From the NCBI GenBank assembly GCA_964631605.1, contig CAZVYG010000047.1, positions 1 to 40,324 on the forward strand: DNA of 40,324 nt, written 5' to 3'. Made by a program: the position numbers and the translations under genes. This document shows positions 1 to 9,411 of this stretch, piece by piece. The DNA is from JARKQH01 sp964631605 (lineage in GTDB: Bacteria; Verrucomicrobiota; Verrucomicrobiia; Limisphaerales; UBA8199). The notes below the pieces were generated by a model that saw only the letters and a list, made by a program, of their open reading frames with translations, made no database searches and was not told the DNA's origin. Position 1 is the stretch's first letter; every line of letters begins with the position of its first letter.

Positions 1-1
1 G

Positions 2-3000
2 CTCACGATCTGGGTTACGCGCGACACCAACGGCGTACTGATTTGGGAACCCGGCGTCTTTTCGACCCGTTTTGAAGCGCGCGTGACACCCGTGCTGCCC
101 GGGACGCCAGGCGCCCTGTTTCCGGACCTGACGAATTACGTGTCACGGTTGGTTGACACCGCTTCGGCCGGCGGTGCGGGCAGCAGTGTCTCCGTGACAA
201 ACCTCGGAACCATTATCACGACGGGTTCCAATTCCTTCGGCATCTATGCGGAGAGCGCCGGCGGAGCCGGCCCTGGCGGTCGGGGTGGCAGCATCTCCCA
301 CAGCGCGGGCGCCGGGGGCAATGGGCGTCCCGGCGGGCAGGTGACCGTCAACGCCCGGGGCGTCATCATCACCTCGAACGCCTACGCCGCAGGGGTCGTT
401 GCCGTGAGCCGCGGCGGCAGCGGCGGTCCAGGCGGCAACGGTGGCACCTGGCGCTACGGTGCGCGGGGAGGCAATGGCGGAACCGCCGGCGACGTCGAGA
501 TTGTCGGCGACGGCCTGATCCATACTTTTGGCCATAATGCCAGCGGCATTTTGGGCGTCAGCGAGGGCGGCAACGGCGGCAATGGTGGCAGCGGCAAGAC
601 CGTCGGCGGCGGCAACGGCGGTTATGGCGGGTTTGGCAACAACGTTCTCGTGAACGGCGCCTGGACGATCGTCACGGAAGGCAGCAGCGCGCATGGTATT
701 TGGGCCAAAAGTGTTGGCGGCAGCGCCGGCTCGGGCGGGAGCGGCGGCTGGTTGGTGGGCACCGGCGGCGGTGGCGGTGTGGCCGCTGATGGCGGAGACG
801 TCTCCATCACCAGCGCGGGGTCCATCACCACGCTGGGAGAGGATTCCTACGGGATTTACGGTGAAAGCATCGGCGGGTTTGGCGGCAGTGGCGGGGCATC
901 TTACGGCCTGTTTTATTCGCAGGGCGGTGACGCCAACAGCGCGGGCAGTGGGGGAACCGTGAGCATCACTCACCAATCCATTGGCACAGCCACCACGGTT
1001 GGCGCCCGCGCACATGCGATCCTGGCTCAGAGCATCGGCGGCGGCGGCGGGTCAGGGGGGGCGGCCGGAGCGCTGGTCGCCCTCGGGGGCGACGGGGGGT
1101 CCGGTGGTGATGGGGGCGCGGTGACGGTGACCAATTACGGCGTACTGACTACGGCAGGCACAAACGCCTTCGGCATCCTGGCCCAGAGCGTGGGCGGCGG
1201 CGGCGGTACCGGTGCCAGCTCTGGCGGTGGGGTGGCCAGCGGCGGCACGGGCAGTGGCGGTGGCCATGGCGGCGCTGTAACCGTCCTTAACGCGGGCGCC
1301 ATAACCAATTTCAGCCGGGATTCCCACGCTATTCTCGCTCAGAGCATCGGCGGCGGCGGCGGGAATGCCTCTGGTTCGGGCGGTGCCGTCTCGTTGGGCG
1401 GTTCGGGCGGCGCGGCCGGCCATGGCAGTAACGTGCTGGTCTTTAACAGCGGAAAGTTGCGGACGCTGGGAGACAACTCCCGCGGCCTGTTTGTCCAGAG
1501 TGTCGGTGGCGGTGGCGGCTCAGGGGCCGGATCCGGCGGAGCGGTTTCTCTGGGTGGCAAGGCGCAAAGCGGGGGCAACGGCGCGGATGTGCACGTGATC
1601 AACAGCGGTGAAATTGAGACGTTTGGCGCCGGGTCGCATGCTTTCTTCGCCCAGAGCGTCGGGGGAGGTGGGGGATCCGGAGGCGGTTCCGGCGGACTCG
1701 TTTCTCTGGGTGGCGCGGGTGAAGCTGGCGGAGCAGGCGGATCGGTCTGGGCTACGAATAGCGCCGCCCTGCAAGCCACCGGCCTTGGCTCACGCGGGCT
1801 TTTTGCCCAGAGCGTGGGCGGCGGAGGTGGCGATGGTGCCGGTTCCGGCGGACTCGTTTCCCTTGGGGGTGCCGGCAGCGGCACCAGCGACGGCGGCTCA
1901 GTCACGGTCTTCAACCGCGGTTCAATTCTTTCAGCGGCCCATGCCATCTTCGTGCAAAGCGTTGGGGGTGGCGGCGGCAACGGCGGCTCGAGTGGCGGTT
2001 TGATCTCGATCGGCGGCAGTGCGGGTGGCGGCGGTAACGGTAGTTCCGTCAGCGCCTTTAATTTTGGCAACCTCAGCACCGTTGAATCAGATTCCAGTGC
2101 CATGTTCGTCCAAAGCGTGGGTGGCGGTGGCGGAAACGGTGGCTCGAGCGGCGCAGGCGGCCCCTCCTTCTCGCTGGCCATCGGCGGCAGTGGCGGCAAG
2201 GGCGGGCACGGAGATTGGGTTAATGTGATGAGCGGCGCCAACACGATTGCAACGACAGGTGACCGGTCCCATGGCATTCTTGCTCAAAGTGTGGGCGGCG
2301 GGGGCGGTAACGGCGGCTCGGCGGTTGCTGTTTCCGTCGGCAAAGTTGCCCTCTCGGTGGCGATCGGCGGATCGGGCGAAGGCGGCGGCAATGGCAGCAA
2401 TGTGATCGTCAGAAGCGACAGCGCCATCACAACCCTGGGCACAAACGCGCATGGCATTTTTGCCCAGAGCGTGGGCGGCGGCGGCGGTTCCGGCGGCTTT
2501 AGCCTAGCTGCCAGTGTTGGAGCCGAGGCCAGTGGCGCCATCAGCGTCGGCGGCAATGGAGGCAAGGGGGGCAGCGCCGAGTCTGTTGCCGTCACCAGTT
2601 CGGGCGACATCCACACCTACGGAGAGCGTTCGTATGGGATTCTGGCCCAAAGTCTCGGCGGCGGCGGCGGCGACGGCGGGTTCAGCGTGGCGGCCACCCT
2701 GACACTTGGTGGAGCCGGAGGAGCCGGCCTTAGCTTCGGCGGGTCCGGTTCAGCGGCTGGCGGGGGTGGGGTGGTGGGGCTTTTGAGCGGCGGAAGCATC
2801 TTCACCGAGGGCAAGGATGCCCATGCGCTCTTTGCTCAAAGCGTCGGCGGCGGTGGCGGTTCAGGGGGCTTTAGCGTCGCCGGCAACATCTCGGGCGGCG
2901 CCTCACTGGGTTTGAGTTTTGGGGGTTCGGGGGCGGGTGGCGGCAGCGCGGATGACGTCGCTCTCATCAGCCAGGGCGCGCTGATAAGGACCGCCGGTGA

Positions 3001-6000
3001 ACATGCTTATGGTTTGCTGGCCCAGAGTGTGGGCGGGGGCGGCGGCGACGGCGGGTTCAGCGTCGCCGGTGGGATCAGCCAGAACGCTTCCGTCAACTTC
3101 AGCATGGGTGGCGGGGCGGGAACCGGCAGCCAGGGCGGCAAAGTTGTCGTCACCAATGCCAGCACCATCATCACCTCGAACGCCAACGCGCACGCCATCT
3201 TTGCCCAGAGCGTGGGTGGAGGTGGCGGCTCCGGCGGCTTTAGTGTCTCGGGTTCGCTTTCCGCTCAAGGGCCTGCGATCGGGGCCAGCGTGGGCGGCAA
3301 AGGCGGCGGTGGCGGGTTGGGCGGCAACGTCACCGTCATCAGCACCGGCAGCAACATCCTCACTCACGGCGAACGCTCGTTTGGCATCCTCGCCCAGTCC
3401 GTCGGGGGCGGAGGTGGTGACGGCGGGTTCAGCGTTGCGGGCGGGCTCTCCAAGAGTGCTGCGGTCAACTTCAGTATTGGAGGAGCCGGTGGCACGGCCA
3501 GTTCCTCGGGCGCGGTGCTGCTTGAGAGTGCGAGCTCGATTACCACCCTGGGCGCGGACTCCCACGGGATCATGGCCCAAAGCGTTGGCGGCGGCGGGGG
3601 TTCCGGTGGATTCAGCGTTGCGGGGTCTGTTTCAATTGACGGTCCTTCGATCGGCGCGAGCATTGGCGGGTCGGGCGGTTCGGGCGGCAACGCCGGCGCG
3701 GTTGCCCTCACCAGCCGCGGACGCATTGATACCTTTGGCCAGCACGCCTATGGCATCCTGGCCCAAAGCATCGGTGGCGGGGGTGGTGATGGCGGATTCA
3801 GCGTTGCGGGGGGCATCAGCAAGGGACCGGCACTCAACTTTGCCATCGGTGGCGCGGGCGGCGCCGGCGGGGCGGGCGGACGGGTCTCCGTCACAAACTC
3901 CGGGGACATCATCACTCGCGGAGAGGTTGCATACGGCCTCCTGGTCCAGAGCGTGGGCGGCGGCGGTGGTTCGGGAGGATTCGCCATCTCCGGCGGACTC
4001 TCCAAGGATAGCAGCAGCCTGAGCTTCAGCCTCGGTGGGTCGGGCGGGCCCGGCAGTTACGCGACCAATGTTGCCCTCGCCAACAGCGGCAGCATCACAA
4101 CCACCAATCAAAGTTCTCATGCGATGGTCGCTCAGAGCATCGGCGGCGGCGGCGGCGCGGGGGGGTTCGCGGGTAGCCTGGCCGGCGGGTTCAGTGACAA
4201 AAACGCCAGCCTGTCCATCAGCATCGGCGGGAGTGGCGGCACCGGGGGAGCCGCCGGGCTGGTATTCGTCCGCAACTCCGGCGCCGTGTTCACTCATGGC
4301 GAATCCTCCTACGGCATCCTCGCCCAGTCCGTGGGCGGCGGCGGAGGTGATGGCGGCTTCGGCCTGGCCGCAAACCTTGGGACCGGTGAAAAATCTCTCG
4401 GCCTTTCGGTCGCGGTAGGCGGCAGTGGCGCCAGTGGTGGCCGTGGAGAGGCTGTGGAGGCGCTTAACTACAATCAAATTGCCACTTGGGGCTCCAATTC
4501 CTACGGCATCTTCGCCCAGAGTCTTGGAGGCGGGGGAGGCAACGGCGGTATGGCTGCTGCCGGTTCCCTAAGCACCAGCACCAACGCCAACCAAATCAAT
4601 GTCAGCGTCGGTGGGAAGGGGGGTACCGGCAACGACGCCGGCCGCGTCACCGTTGGCAACTACTCGAATGTATTCACCTACGGCGAATCGGCTGCGGGTA
4701 TTCTGGCCCAAAGCATCGGCGGCGGCGGCGGCAACGGCGGTAACAGCTTCGCTGGTTCCTTCACTCGCGAGGGCGCGCGGACGATCGGCGTGACCATAGG
4801 CGGGTCGGCCGGCGCTGGCGGGAGCGGCAACCTCGTGACCGTCACCAACGCTGGCAGCGTCTTTACCGCTTCTAATGAGGCCCACGGCATCTTTGCCCAA
4901 AGCGTCGGCGGTGGCGGTGGCAAAGGCGGTTCGGCCACCACGATTGCGTGGACCGCGGGTTCCCAGCCATCCAACGCGGTCAGTTTGAACCTCAACGTGG
5001 CAATCGGCGGCAACGGCGGCGTCGCGGGCTACGGCAGCAATGTTGTCGTTCGCAATGAGGGACGCATCCAAACCTTGGGAGACAACGCTTACGGCATCTT
5101 CGCTCAAAGCATTGGCGGCGGCGGCGGCTATGGCGGCGACGCCAGGATTCAGCAAAAGCAACCTCAGTTCAAAGATCTGACCAACATTTTTGCCGCTCCG
5201 TTGGCCTCCTCATTACCCGGCACTGCTTCATCCCAGGTCACCAACGAGACTTCCGAAACCAAGAGCTGGAGCGTGAACCTTGCCGTCGGCATCGGCGGCA
5301 AAGCCGGGAGCGGAGGTGTCGGCGGGAAAGTGACTGTCGAAAACGTGGGCGAAATCGTAACGCTCGGCCGCAACTCCTCCGCGATTTTCGCGCAAAGTGT
5401 GGGCGGCGGTGGCGGGGTGGGCGGCTCCACCAGCACCGAAACCGGCGGCGGTCAAGGCGACCGTGCCATTCAGCTCGGGTTCGGACTCGGCGGCGCGGGC
5501 GGCCAGGGCAATTCGGGGGACACTGTTACGGTGAATCATTCCGGCTCGATTGCAACCTTCGGCGATGCCTCGCACGGTCTGTTCGCCCAAAGCGTGGGCG
5601 GGGGCGGCGGCGCCGGCGGCGCGACCGCCACCAGTGCGGCCGAGGCGGCAAGCAACACCACCGTCTCCATCAGCGCCAACGTGAACATTGGCGGCGACGG
5701 GGGCGCGGCGGGCAACGGCGGGAATGTGTTCGTCACCAATCAAGGCTCGATTGTGACGGTCGGCGTCCAATCCTACGGGATTTTGGCTCAGAGCGTGGGC
5801 GGCGGTGGCGGCTTCGGCGGCAACGCAACCATCAAGAAGGAGAGCCAAGAGGAGGAGAAGCCCGATGATTCGAGTCTGGCCGCCTTCAGGCTGCTGTCGG
5901 TCAGCGCTGCTTCGGAAAACAGTTCCACCACCAACAATACTTCCGACGGCGAAGACAAGAATTGGAGCGTGAATGTGGCGGTCGGTGCCGGCGGGGCGGG

Positions 6001-9000
6001 CGGCAGCGCCGGCAACGGCGGCGCAGTGACGGTGAACAACCTCGGGAGCATCACCAATTATGGCCGCGACTCGGTCGGCATCTTTGCCCAAAGCGTTGGC
6101 GGCGGCGGGGGTGTGGGCGGATCCAGCACCACCGACAGCGGGGGAGAACGGGGCGATACTGCGATTGAAATCGGCATCAGTCTTGGCGGCAGGGGCGGGG
6201 GTGGTGGATCGGCCGATGAGGTCACCGTCGCCAGCAAAGGCACAATTGTCACCTTCGGCGACGCTGCGCACGGCATCTTCGCCCAAAGCGTCGGCGGAGG
6301 CGGCGGTTCCGGCGGTGCCAGCGGCTCGACCGTTTCGGATGCAGGAACCAATACCGCGATTGCCGTAAATGTTACGGTCGGTGTGGGCGGTTCCGGCGGT
6401 GTGGGCGGCAACGGTGGCCAGATCAGATTGGAAAACCAGGGTCTCATTGATACCTCCGGCAGAGCTGCCTTCGGCATACTCGCCCAGAGCATTGGCGGCG
6501 GCGGCGGCATCGGGGGCGCTCACTTGACCGGCCCCAGCGGCGGCTCCAATACCACGGTCAACCTGAGTGTCGGCGTTGGCGGGTCCGGTGGCTCGAGCGG
6601 GTCCGGCGGCGAAGTCAGTGTCCTGAACACCGGCACGATTGTCACCCGTGGCGACGAGGCGCACGCCATCTTCGCGCAGAGTGTCGGCGGTGGCGGCGGC
6701 CAGGGCGGTGCCTCTGCGTTCTCGGCAGGCCCCGGCAGCTCCTTCGATATCAACATCGGTGTCGGCGGTTCGGGCGGCAGCAGCGGCGATGGCGGTGGCG
6801 TGACGGTACGCCAGTCGGGTGATATCACCACTGTCGGCCGCGGAGCCACAGGCGTCTTTGCGCAAAGTGTCGGCGGCGGTGGCGGAGTGGGAGGGCAAGG
6901 TTCTGTTGGCAACGCTTCGGGTACCCTCGGGATCGGTGGTGCTGGCGGGGCGGGGGGCAAGGGCGGTGATGTCACCGTGGACATGAGCGGCAACATCACC
7001 ACGCTGGGGGTCGCCACGCACGGCATTTTCGCCCAGAGTGTCGGCGGGGGCGGCGGTCTGGCGGGCAACCTCGATCGTGGACTGAGCACCAGCGAGTCGT
7101 CGTCCTCCAGTGATCTGGGCGCCGGCATCGCCGTCGGGCGCGACGGCGGCGCCGGCGGCGATGGCGGTTCGGTTACGATTCGCTCATCCGGACGTATTGT
7201 CACTGTCGGGGACGCCTCCTGCGGCATCTTTGCCCAAAGTGTCGGCGGTGGCGGCGGCCTCGCCGGGAGCTTCGGCAACGACCTCCAGGGCTGGTCCAAC
7301 CTCAATGCGGCCGGCAGCGCGGGCGCGGCCGGCTCCGGCGGCGGCGTCACCCTCATCCACACGGGGGACATTTTCACCTTGGGCAATAATTCTCACGGCA
7401 TCTTCATTCAGAGTGCCGGAGGTCTGGATGACGGTGGAAAGGTTCGCTTGGAATTCAAGGGGTCCATCATCGTTGAGGGCACCAACTCCGACGCGGTCTT
7501 TGTCCAAAGCGCCGGGGGCGGGGCCAACGAGGATATGGAGGTCACGCTGATGAATGGCGATGTCCGGGGCGGCTACGGCTCCGCCGGCGTCCGCTTGCGC
7601 GATGGCGCGAACAACACTCTCAATAATTTTTCCGCGGTGTCCACGCGGGGCGACCAGGCAGTGGTGGCTGGCAGCGGAGACGACATCATCCACAACGATG
7701 GACGCATCATCGGGTCCATTGACCTCGGCAGTGGAAGAAACGCGCTCAACAATTACACCGCCGGCCGCTTGGAGAGCGGGCCGGTCATCAATTTGGGTGT
7801 CGGCAACCCGTTGCTCAACGCCGGAACGCTCGCGCCCGCCGGCTCCAGCAGGATTCAGCAGACGACCCTCACCGGTAACTTGTTCGAGACCAGCGGCAGC
7901 AAGACCCAGTTCAAACTCGGCTCCGCCGTCGCCTACGACCAACTGAATGTCACCGGCACGGCGCGTCTGGAGGGCAGGCTGCTCGTCGCGCGCTACCAGG
8001 GTTTCCTCCCGAAGAAGGCCGATGAATTTACGTTGTTGATCGCCGAGGAAGGCCTGACCGGCAGGTTCTCTTCCATGGCCGACCCGCTGAAAGGGAACTA
8101 CGCGCTCCAGTTGGGCCTGGTGTACAGCGCCGACAGCCTGACGGTCCAGACCTTGCAGGACAGTTTCCTGCAGTTCGCGCAGACACCCAACCAGCAGGCG
8201 GTGGCCTTGAACCTCGATGCGTTCTCCGGCCTGGGCACGATGTCCGGCGACCGCCGGGGCGCGGCGCTGATTGAGTATCTCAACACGATTCCCGGTCCGA
8301 TGCTGACCGTGGCGTTTGACCGAATCGCTCCCGAAGAGCTTGGGTCAACCATGGATTCCATGGCCGGCGCGGTCAGCATTTACTCCGGCAACACCCGTCG
8401 TCGCCTGCTGGAGTTGCGCCACGGTTCGGCCGGCTTTGGCTCGCTCACCTTGTTTGATCCGCGCGGCCGCCTGGATGCGCCGTGGGGCAAGGCCGGCGGT
8501 GGCGGCGACTGGACCCGGAAGGAACATAGCGAAGATGACTGGAACGTCTTTGTTTACGGCAGCGGGCAATTGGTGGACGTCGAAAGCACGGGCAACGCGG
8601 AGGGTTACAACATCGAAACCGGCGGGGCCACGGTGGGCGTTGACCGCCGGCTGGGTCCGAACTTCGCCCTGGGCCTTGCCGCAGGCTATGTTGGCCATGA
8701 CGCCGACGTCGCAAACGGCGGCGAAGTGGACGTCAACGGCGGACGCGCCAGCCTCTATGCGACCTGGTTTGGAGAAGCCGCTTACCTCGAGGGTGCGGTG
8801 GGCGGCGGCGTCCATTATTTCGATACCCGTCGAGTGGCCGTCGGAGGCGAAGCCGCCGGGGAGACCGAAGGGAGCGTTTTTGACGCGCTGCTGGGGGGCG
8901 GCTATGACTTCAAGCAAGGCCGGTTCAGTTTCGGCCCCATCGGCTACGTGCATTACACGCGGCTGAACGTGAACGGCTTTACCGAAAACGGCTCCCTGTC

Positions 9001-9352
9001 GCCATTGGTGGTCGAGGATATCACGAAGGATTCGCTGCTGACACAATTGGGTGGGCGGGTCAGCTATGGCCTGCCCTGGGGCGGCGCCATGGTGCGGCCG
9101 GATTTGTGGGTGACTTGGCAGCACGAATACCTTGACACCGACACGGCCATTGACGCGCGCATGGCCAGCGGCGCCGGGTCCATTTTCCGGGTGCACAGCC
9201 CGCAGGCCGGCCGGGACAGCCTGGCGGTTTCCGCCGGAATGACCATTCAGTGGTCTGAGCGGTTCAACACGGCGGTCTATTACGACGGCGAGTTGGCGCG
9301 AAAGGACCACAGCGCCCACGGCTTTCACATCGGGCTGGGATGGAGCTTCTGA
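2..9352 (+). CDS. Giant autotransporter with glycine-rich repeat passenger (5' end outside window)
   Basis: The frame is open from base 2, so the gene starts upstream; the GTG at 83 is only an internal codon. About 3,116 residues are visible. Residue numbers below count from that GTG. Up to about residue 2,490 the passenger is a chain of units of roughly 60-80 residues built on [IL][FL]AQS[VIL]GGGGGxGG, each preceded by a short beta-helix-like rung (V.V.N.G.I.T.G..SHG). A non-repetitive linker follows, with typical autotransporter features (NAGTLAPAGS, DQLNVTGTA, TPNQQAVALNLD). From about residue 2,816 a beta-barrel of about 270 residues ends in an aromatic residue (HIGLGWSF). In this family the barrel inserts in the outer membrane and the passenger is exported through it. 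The passenger has no recognisable enzyme domain, so adhesion or a surface layer is inference. I find only one cysteine. The gene is convergent with uvrA and 59 bp from its stop; I see no terminator between them. Confidence 0.9.
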   Translation, partial: LTIWVTRDTNGVLIWEPGVFSTRFEARVTPVLPGTPGALFPDLTNYVSRLVDTASAGGAGSSVSVTNLGTIITTGSNSFGIYAESAGGAGPGGRGGSISHSAGAGGNGRPGGQVTVNARGVIITSNAYAAGVVAVSRGGSGGPGGNGGTWRYGARGGNGGTAGDVEIVGDGLIHTFGHNASGILGVSEGGNGGNGGSGKTVGGGNGGYGGFGNNVLVNGAWTIVTEGSSAHGIWAKSVGGSAGSGGSGGWLVGTGGGGGVAADGGDVSITSAGSITTLGEDSYGIYGESIGGFGGSGGASYGLFYSQGGDANSAGSGGTVSITHQSIGTATTVGARAHAILAQSIGGGGGSGGAAGALVALGGDGGSGGDGGAVTVTNYGVLTTAGTNAFGILAQSVGGGGGTGASSGGGVASGGTGSGGGHGGAVTVLNAGAITNFSRDSHAILAQSIGGGGGNASGSGGAVSLGGSGGAAGHGSNVLVFNSGKLRTLGDNSRGLFVQSVGGGGGSGAGSGGAVSLGGKAQSGGNGADVHVINSGEIETFGAGSHAFFAQSVGGGGGSGGGSGGLVSLGGAGEAGGAGGSVWATNSAALQATGLGSRGLFAQSVGGGGGDGAGSGGLVSLGGAGSGTSDGGSVTVFNRGSILSAAHAIFVQSVGGGGGNGGSSGGLISIGGSAGGGGNGSSVSAFNFGNLSTVESDSSAMFVQSVGGGGGNGGSSGAGGPSFSLAIGGSGGKGGHGDWVNVMSGANTIATTGDRSHGILAQSVGGGGGNGGSAVAVSVGKVALSVAIGGSGEGGGNGSNVIVRSDSAITTLGTNAHGIFAQSVGGGGGSGGFSLAASVGAEASGAISVGGNGGKGGSAESVAVTSSGDIHTYGERSYGILAQSLGGGGGDGGFSVAATLTLGGAGGAGLSFGGSGSAAGGGGVVGLLSGGSIFTEGKDAHALFAQSVGGGGGSGGFSVAGNISGGASLGLSFGGSGAGGGSADDVALISQGALIRTAGEHAYGLLAQSVGGGGGDGGFSVAGGISQNASVNFSMGGGAGTGSQGGKVVVTNASTIITSNANAHAIFAQSVGGGGGSGGFSVSGSLSAQGPAIGASVGGKGGGGGLGGNVTVISTGSNILTHGERSFGILAQSVGGGGGDGGFSVAGGLSKSAAVNFSIGGAGGTASSSGAVLLESASSITTLGADSHGIMAQSVGGGGGSGGFSVAGSVSIDGPSIGASIGGSGGSGGNAGAVALTSRGRIDTFGQHAYGILAQSIGGGGGDGGFSVAGGISKGPALNFAIGGAGGAGGAGGRVSVTNSGDIITRGEVAYGLLVQSVGGGGGSGGFAISGGLSKDSSSLSFSLGGSGGPGSYATNVALANSGSITTTNQSSHAMVAQSIGGGGGAGGFAGSLAGGFSDKNASLSISIGGSGGTGGAAGLVFVRNSGAVFTHGESSYGILAQSVGGGGGDGGFGLAANLGTGEKSLGLSVAVGGSGASGGRGEAVEALNYNQIATWGSNSYGIFAQSLGGGGGNGGMAAAGSLSTSTNANQINVSVGGKGGTGNDAGRVTVGNYSNVFTYGESAAGILAQSIGGGGGNGGNSFAGSFTREGARTIGVTIGGSAGAGGSGNLVTVTNAGSVFTASNEAHGIFAQSVGGGGGKGGSATTIAWTAGSQPSNAVSLNLNVAIGGNGGVAGYGSNVVVRNEGRIQTLGDNAYGIFAQSIGGGGGYGGDARIQQKQPQFKDLTNIFAAPLASSLPGTASSQVTNETSETKSWSVNLAVGIGGKAGSGGVGGKVTVENVGEIVTLGRNSSAIFAQSVGGGGGVGGSTSTETGGGQGDRAIQLGFGLGGAGGQGNSGDTVTVNHSGSIATFGDASHGLFAQSVGGGGGAGGATATSAAEAASNTTVSISANVNIGGDGGAAGNGGNVFVTNQGSIVTVGVQSYGILAQSVGGGGGFGGNATIKKESQEEEKPDDSSLAAFRLLSVSAASENSSTTNNTSDGEDKNWSVNVAVGAGGAGGSAGNGGAVTVNNLGSITNYGRDSVGIFAQSVGGGGGVGGSSTTDSGGERGDTAIEIGISLGGRGGGGGSADEVTVASKGTIVTFGDAAHGIFAQSVGGGGGSGGASGSTVSDAGTNTAIAVNVTVGVGGSGGVGGNGGQIRLENQGLIDTSGRAAFGILAQSIGGGGGIGGAHLTGPSGGSNTTVNLSVGVGGSGGSSGSGGEVSVLNTGTIVTRGDEAHAIFAQSVGGGGGQGGASAFSAGPGSSFDINIGVGGSGGSSGDGGGVTVRQSGDITTVGRGATGVFAQSVGGGGGVGGQGSVGNASGTLGIGGAGGAGGKGGDVTVDMSGNITTLGVATHGIFAQSVGGGGGLAGNLDRGLSTSESSSSSDLGAGIAVGRDGGAGGDGGSVTIRSSGRIVTVGDASCGIFAQSVGGGGGLAGSFGNDLQGWSNLNAAGSAGAAGSGGGVTLIHTGDIFTLGNNSHGIFIQSAGGLDDGGKVRLEFKGSIIVEGTNSDAVFVQSAGGGANEDMEVTLMNGDVRGGYGSAGVRLRDGANNTLNNFSAVSTRGDQAVVAGSGDDIIHNDGRIIGSIDLGSGRNALNNYTAGRLESGPVINLGVGNPLLNAGTLAPAGSSRIQQTTLTGNLFETSGSKTQFKLGSAVAYDQLNVTGTARLEGRLLVARYQGFLPKKADEFTLLIAEEGLTGRFSSMADPLKGNYALQLGLVYSADSLTVQTLQDSFLQFAQTPNQQAVALNLDAFSGLGTMSGDRRGAALIEYLNTIPGPMLTVAFDRIAPEELGSTMDSMAGAVSIYSGNTRRRLLELRHGSAGFGSLTLFDPRGRLDAPWGKAGGGGDWTRKEHSEDDWNVFVYGSGQLVDVESTGNAEGYNIETGGATVGVDRRLGPNFALGLAAGYVGHDADVANGGEVDVNGGRASLYATWFGEAAYLEGAVGGGVHYFDTRRVAVGGEAAGETEGSVFDALLGGGYDFKQGRFSFGPIGYVHYTRLNVNGFTENGSLSPLVVEDITKDSLLTQLGGRVSYGLPWGGAMVRPDLWVTWQHEYLDTDTAIDARMASGAGSIFRVHSPQAGRDSLAVSAGMTIQWSERFNTAVYYDGELARKDHSAHGFHIGLGWSF
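2645..3966 (+). repeat. Dimeric higher-order repeat inside the passenger array, period 369-375 bp
   Basis: Consecutive units alternate in type. One type reads AHA[IL]FAQS...GSGGF and the next reads GE[RH]xYGILAQS...GDGGF. Cores of the second type begin at 2645, 3020, 3392 and 3761, giving spacings of 375, 372 and 369 bp (125, 124 and 123 codons). The duplicating block here was therefore a pair of units, not a single unit. Confidence 0.75.
5102..6481 (+). repeat. Three-unit segmental duplication in the passenger array
   Basis: Two adjacent blocks of three units match one another: 5102-5785 (684 bp) and 5786-6481 (696 bp). Each starts with a core followed by a long non-glycine insert (DARIQQKQ... 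in the first, NATIKKESQEEEK... in the second). Each then has a shared WSVN[LV]AVG segment, a unit ending GGVGGS[TS][ST]T and a unit with T[FY]GDA[SA]HG. The order and inserts are shared while the insert sequences have diverged, which points to an old tandem duplication. Confidence 0.7.
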
Positions 9353-9411
9353 AGCCGTTCCGTCAGCGAAAAGGCAAACCGATTCCCTCCGGGCCGGGCG
9401 GGTGCTGAAGC

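Larger units (their letters stand above)
188..7566 (+). repeat. Array of about 41 degenerate passenger repeats, AQS(V/I)GGGGG type
   Basis: Reading the translation I count 34 exact QS[VIL]GGGGG cores. Five degenerate copies precede them (AESAGGAG, AVSRGGSG, GVSEGGNG, AKSVGGSA, GESIGGFG) and two follow (IQSAGGLD, VQSAGGGA). Units average about 180 bp. The central units are the most alike and the two ends are the most diverged, as expected for arrays evolving by unequal exchange. Spacer length between cores varies. These are coding repeats in one frame, not a CRISPR array. Confidence 0.9.

Noticed and set aside
188..7566. CRISPR-like or PE_PGRS-like reading of the glycine repeats
   Set aside because: Repeats are translated in one frame, vary in spacing and sequence, and lead to an outer-membrane beta-barrel. 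There are no cas genes and no PE domain is visible.
143..7942. Several long minus-strand frames opposite the autotransporter (for example 1339-2277 and 5228-7021)
   Set aside because: They are Pro-rich or Ala-rich mirror images of the glycine repeats, expected from GGN codons in GC-rich DNA. No start signals or domains.
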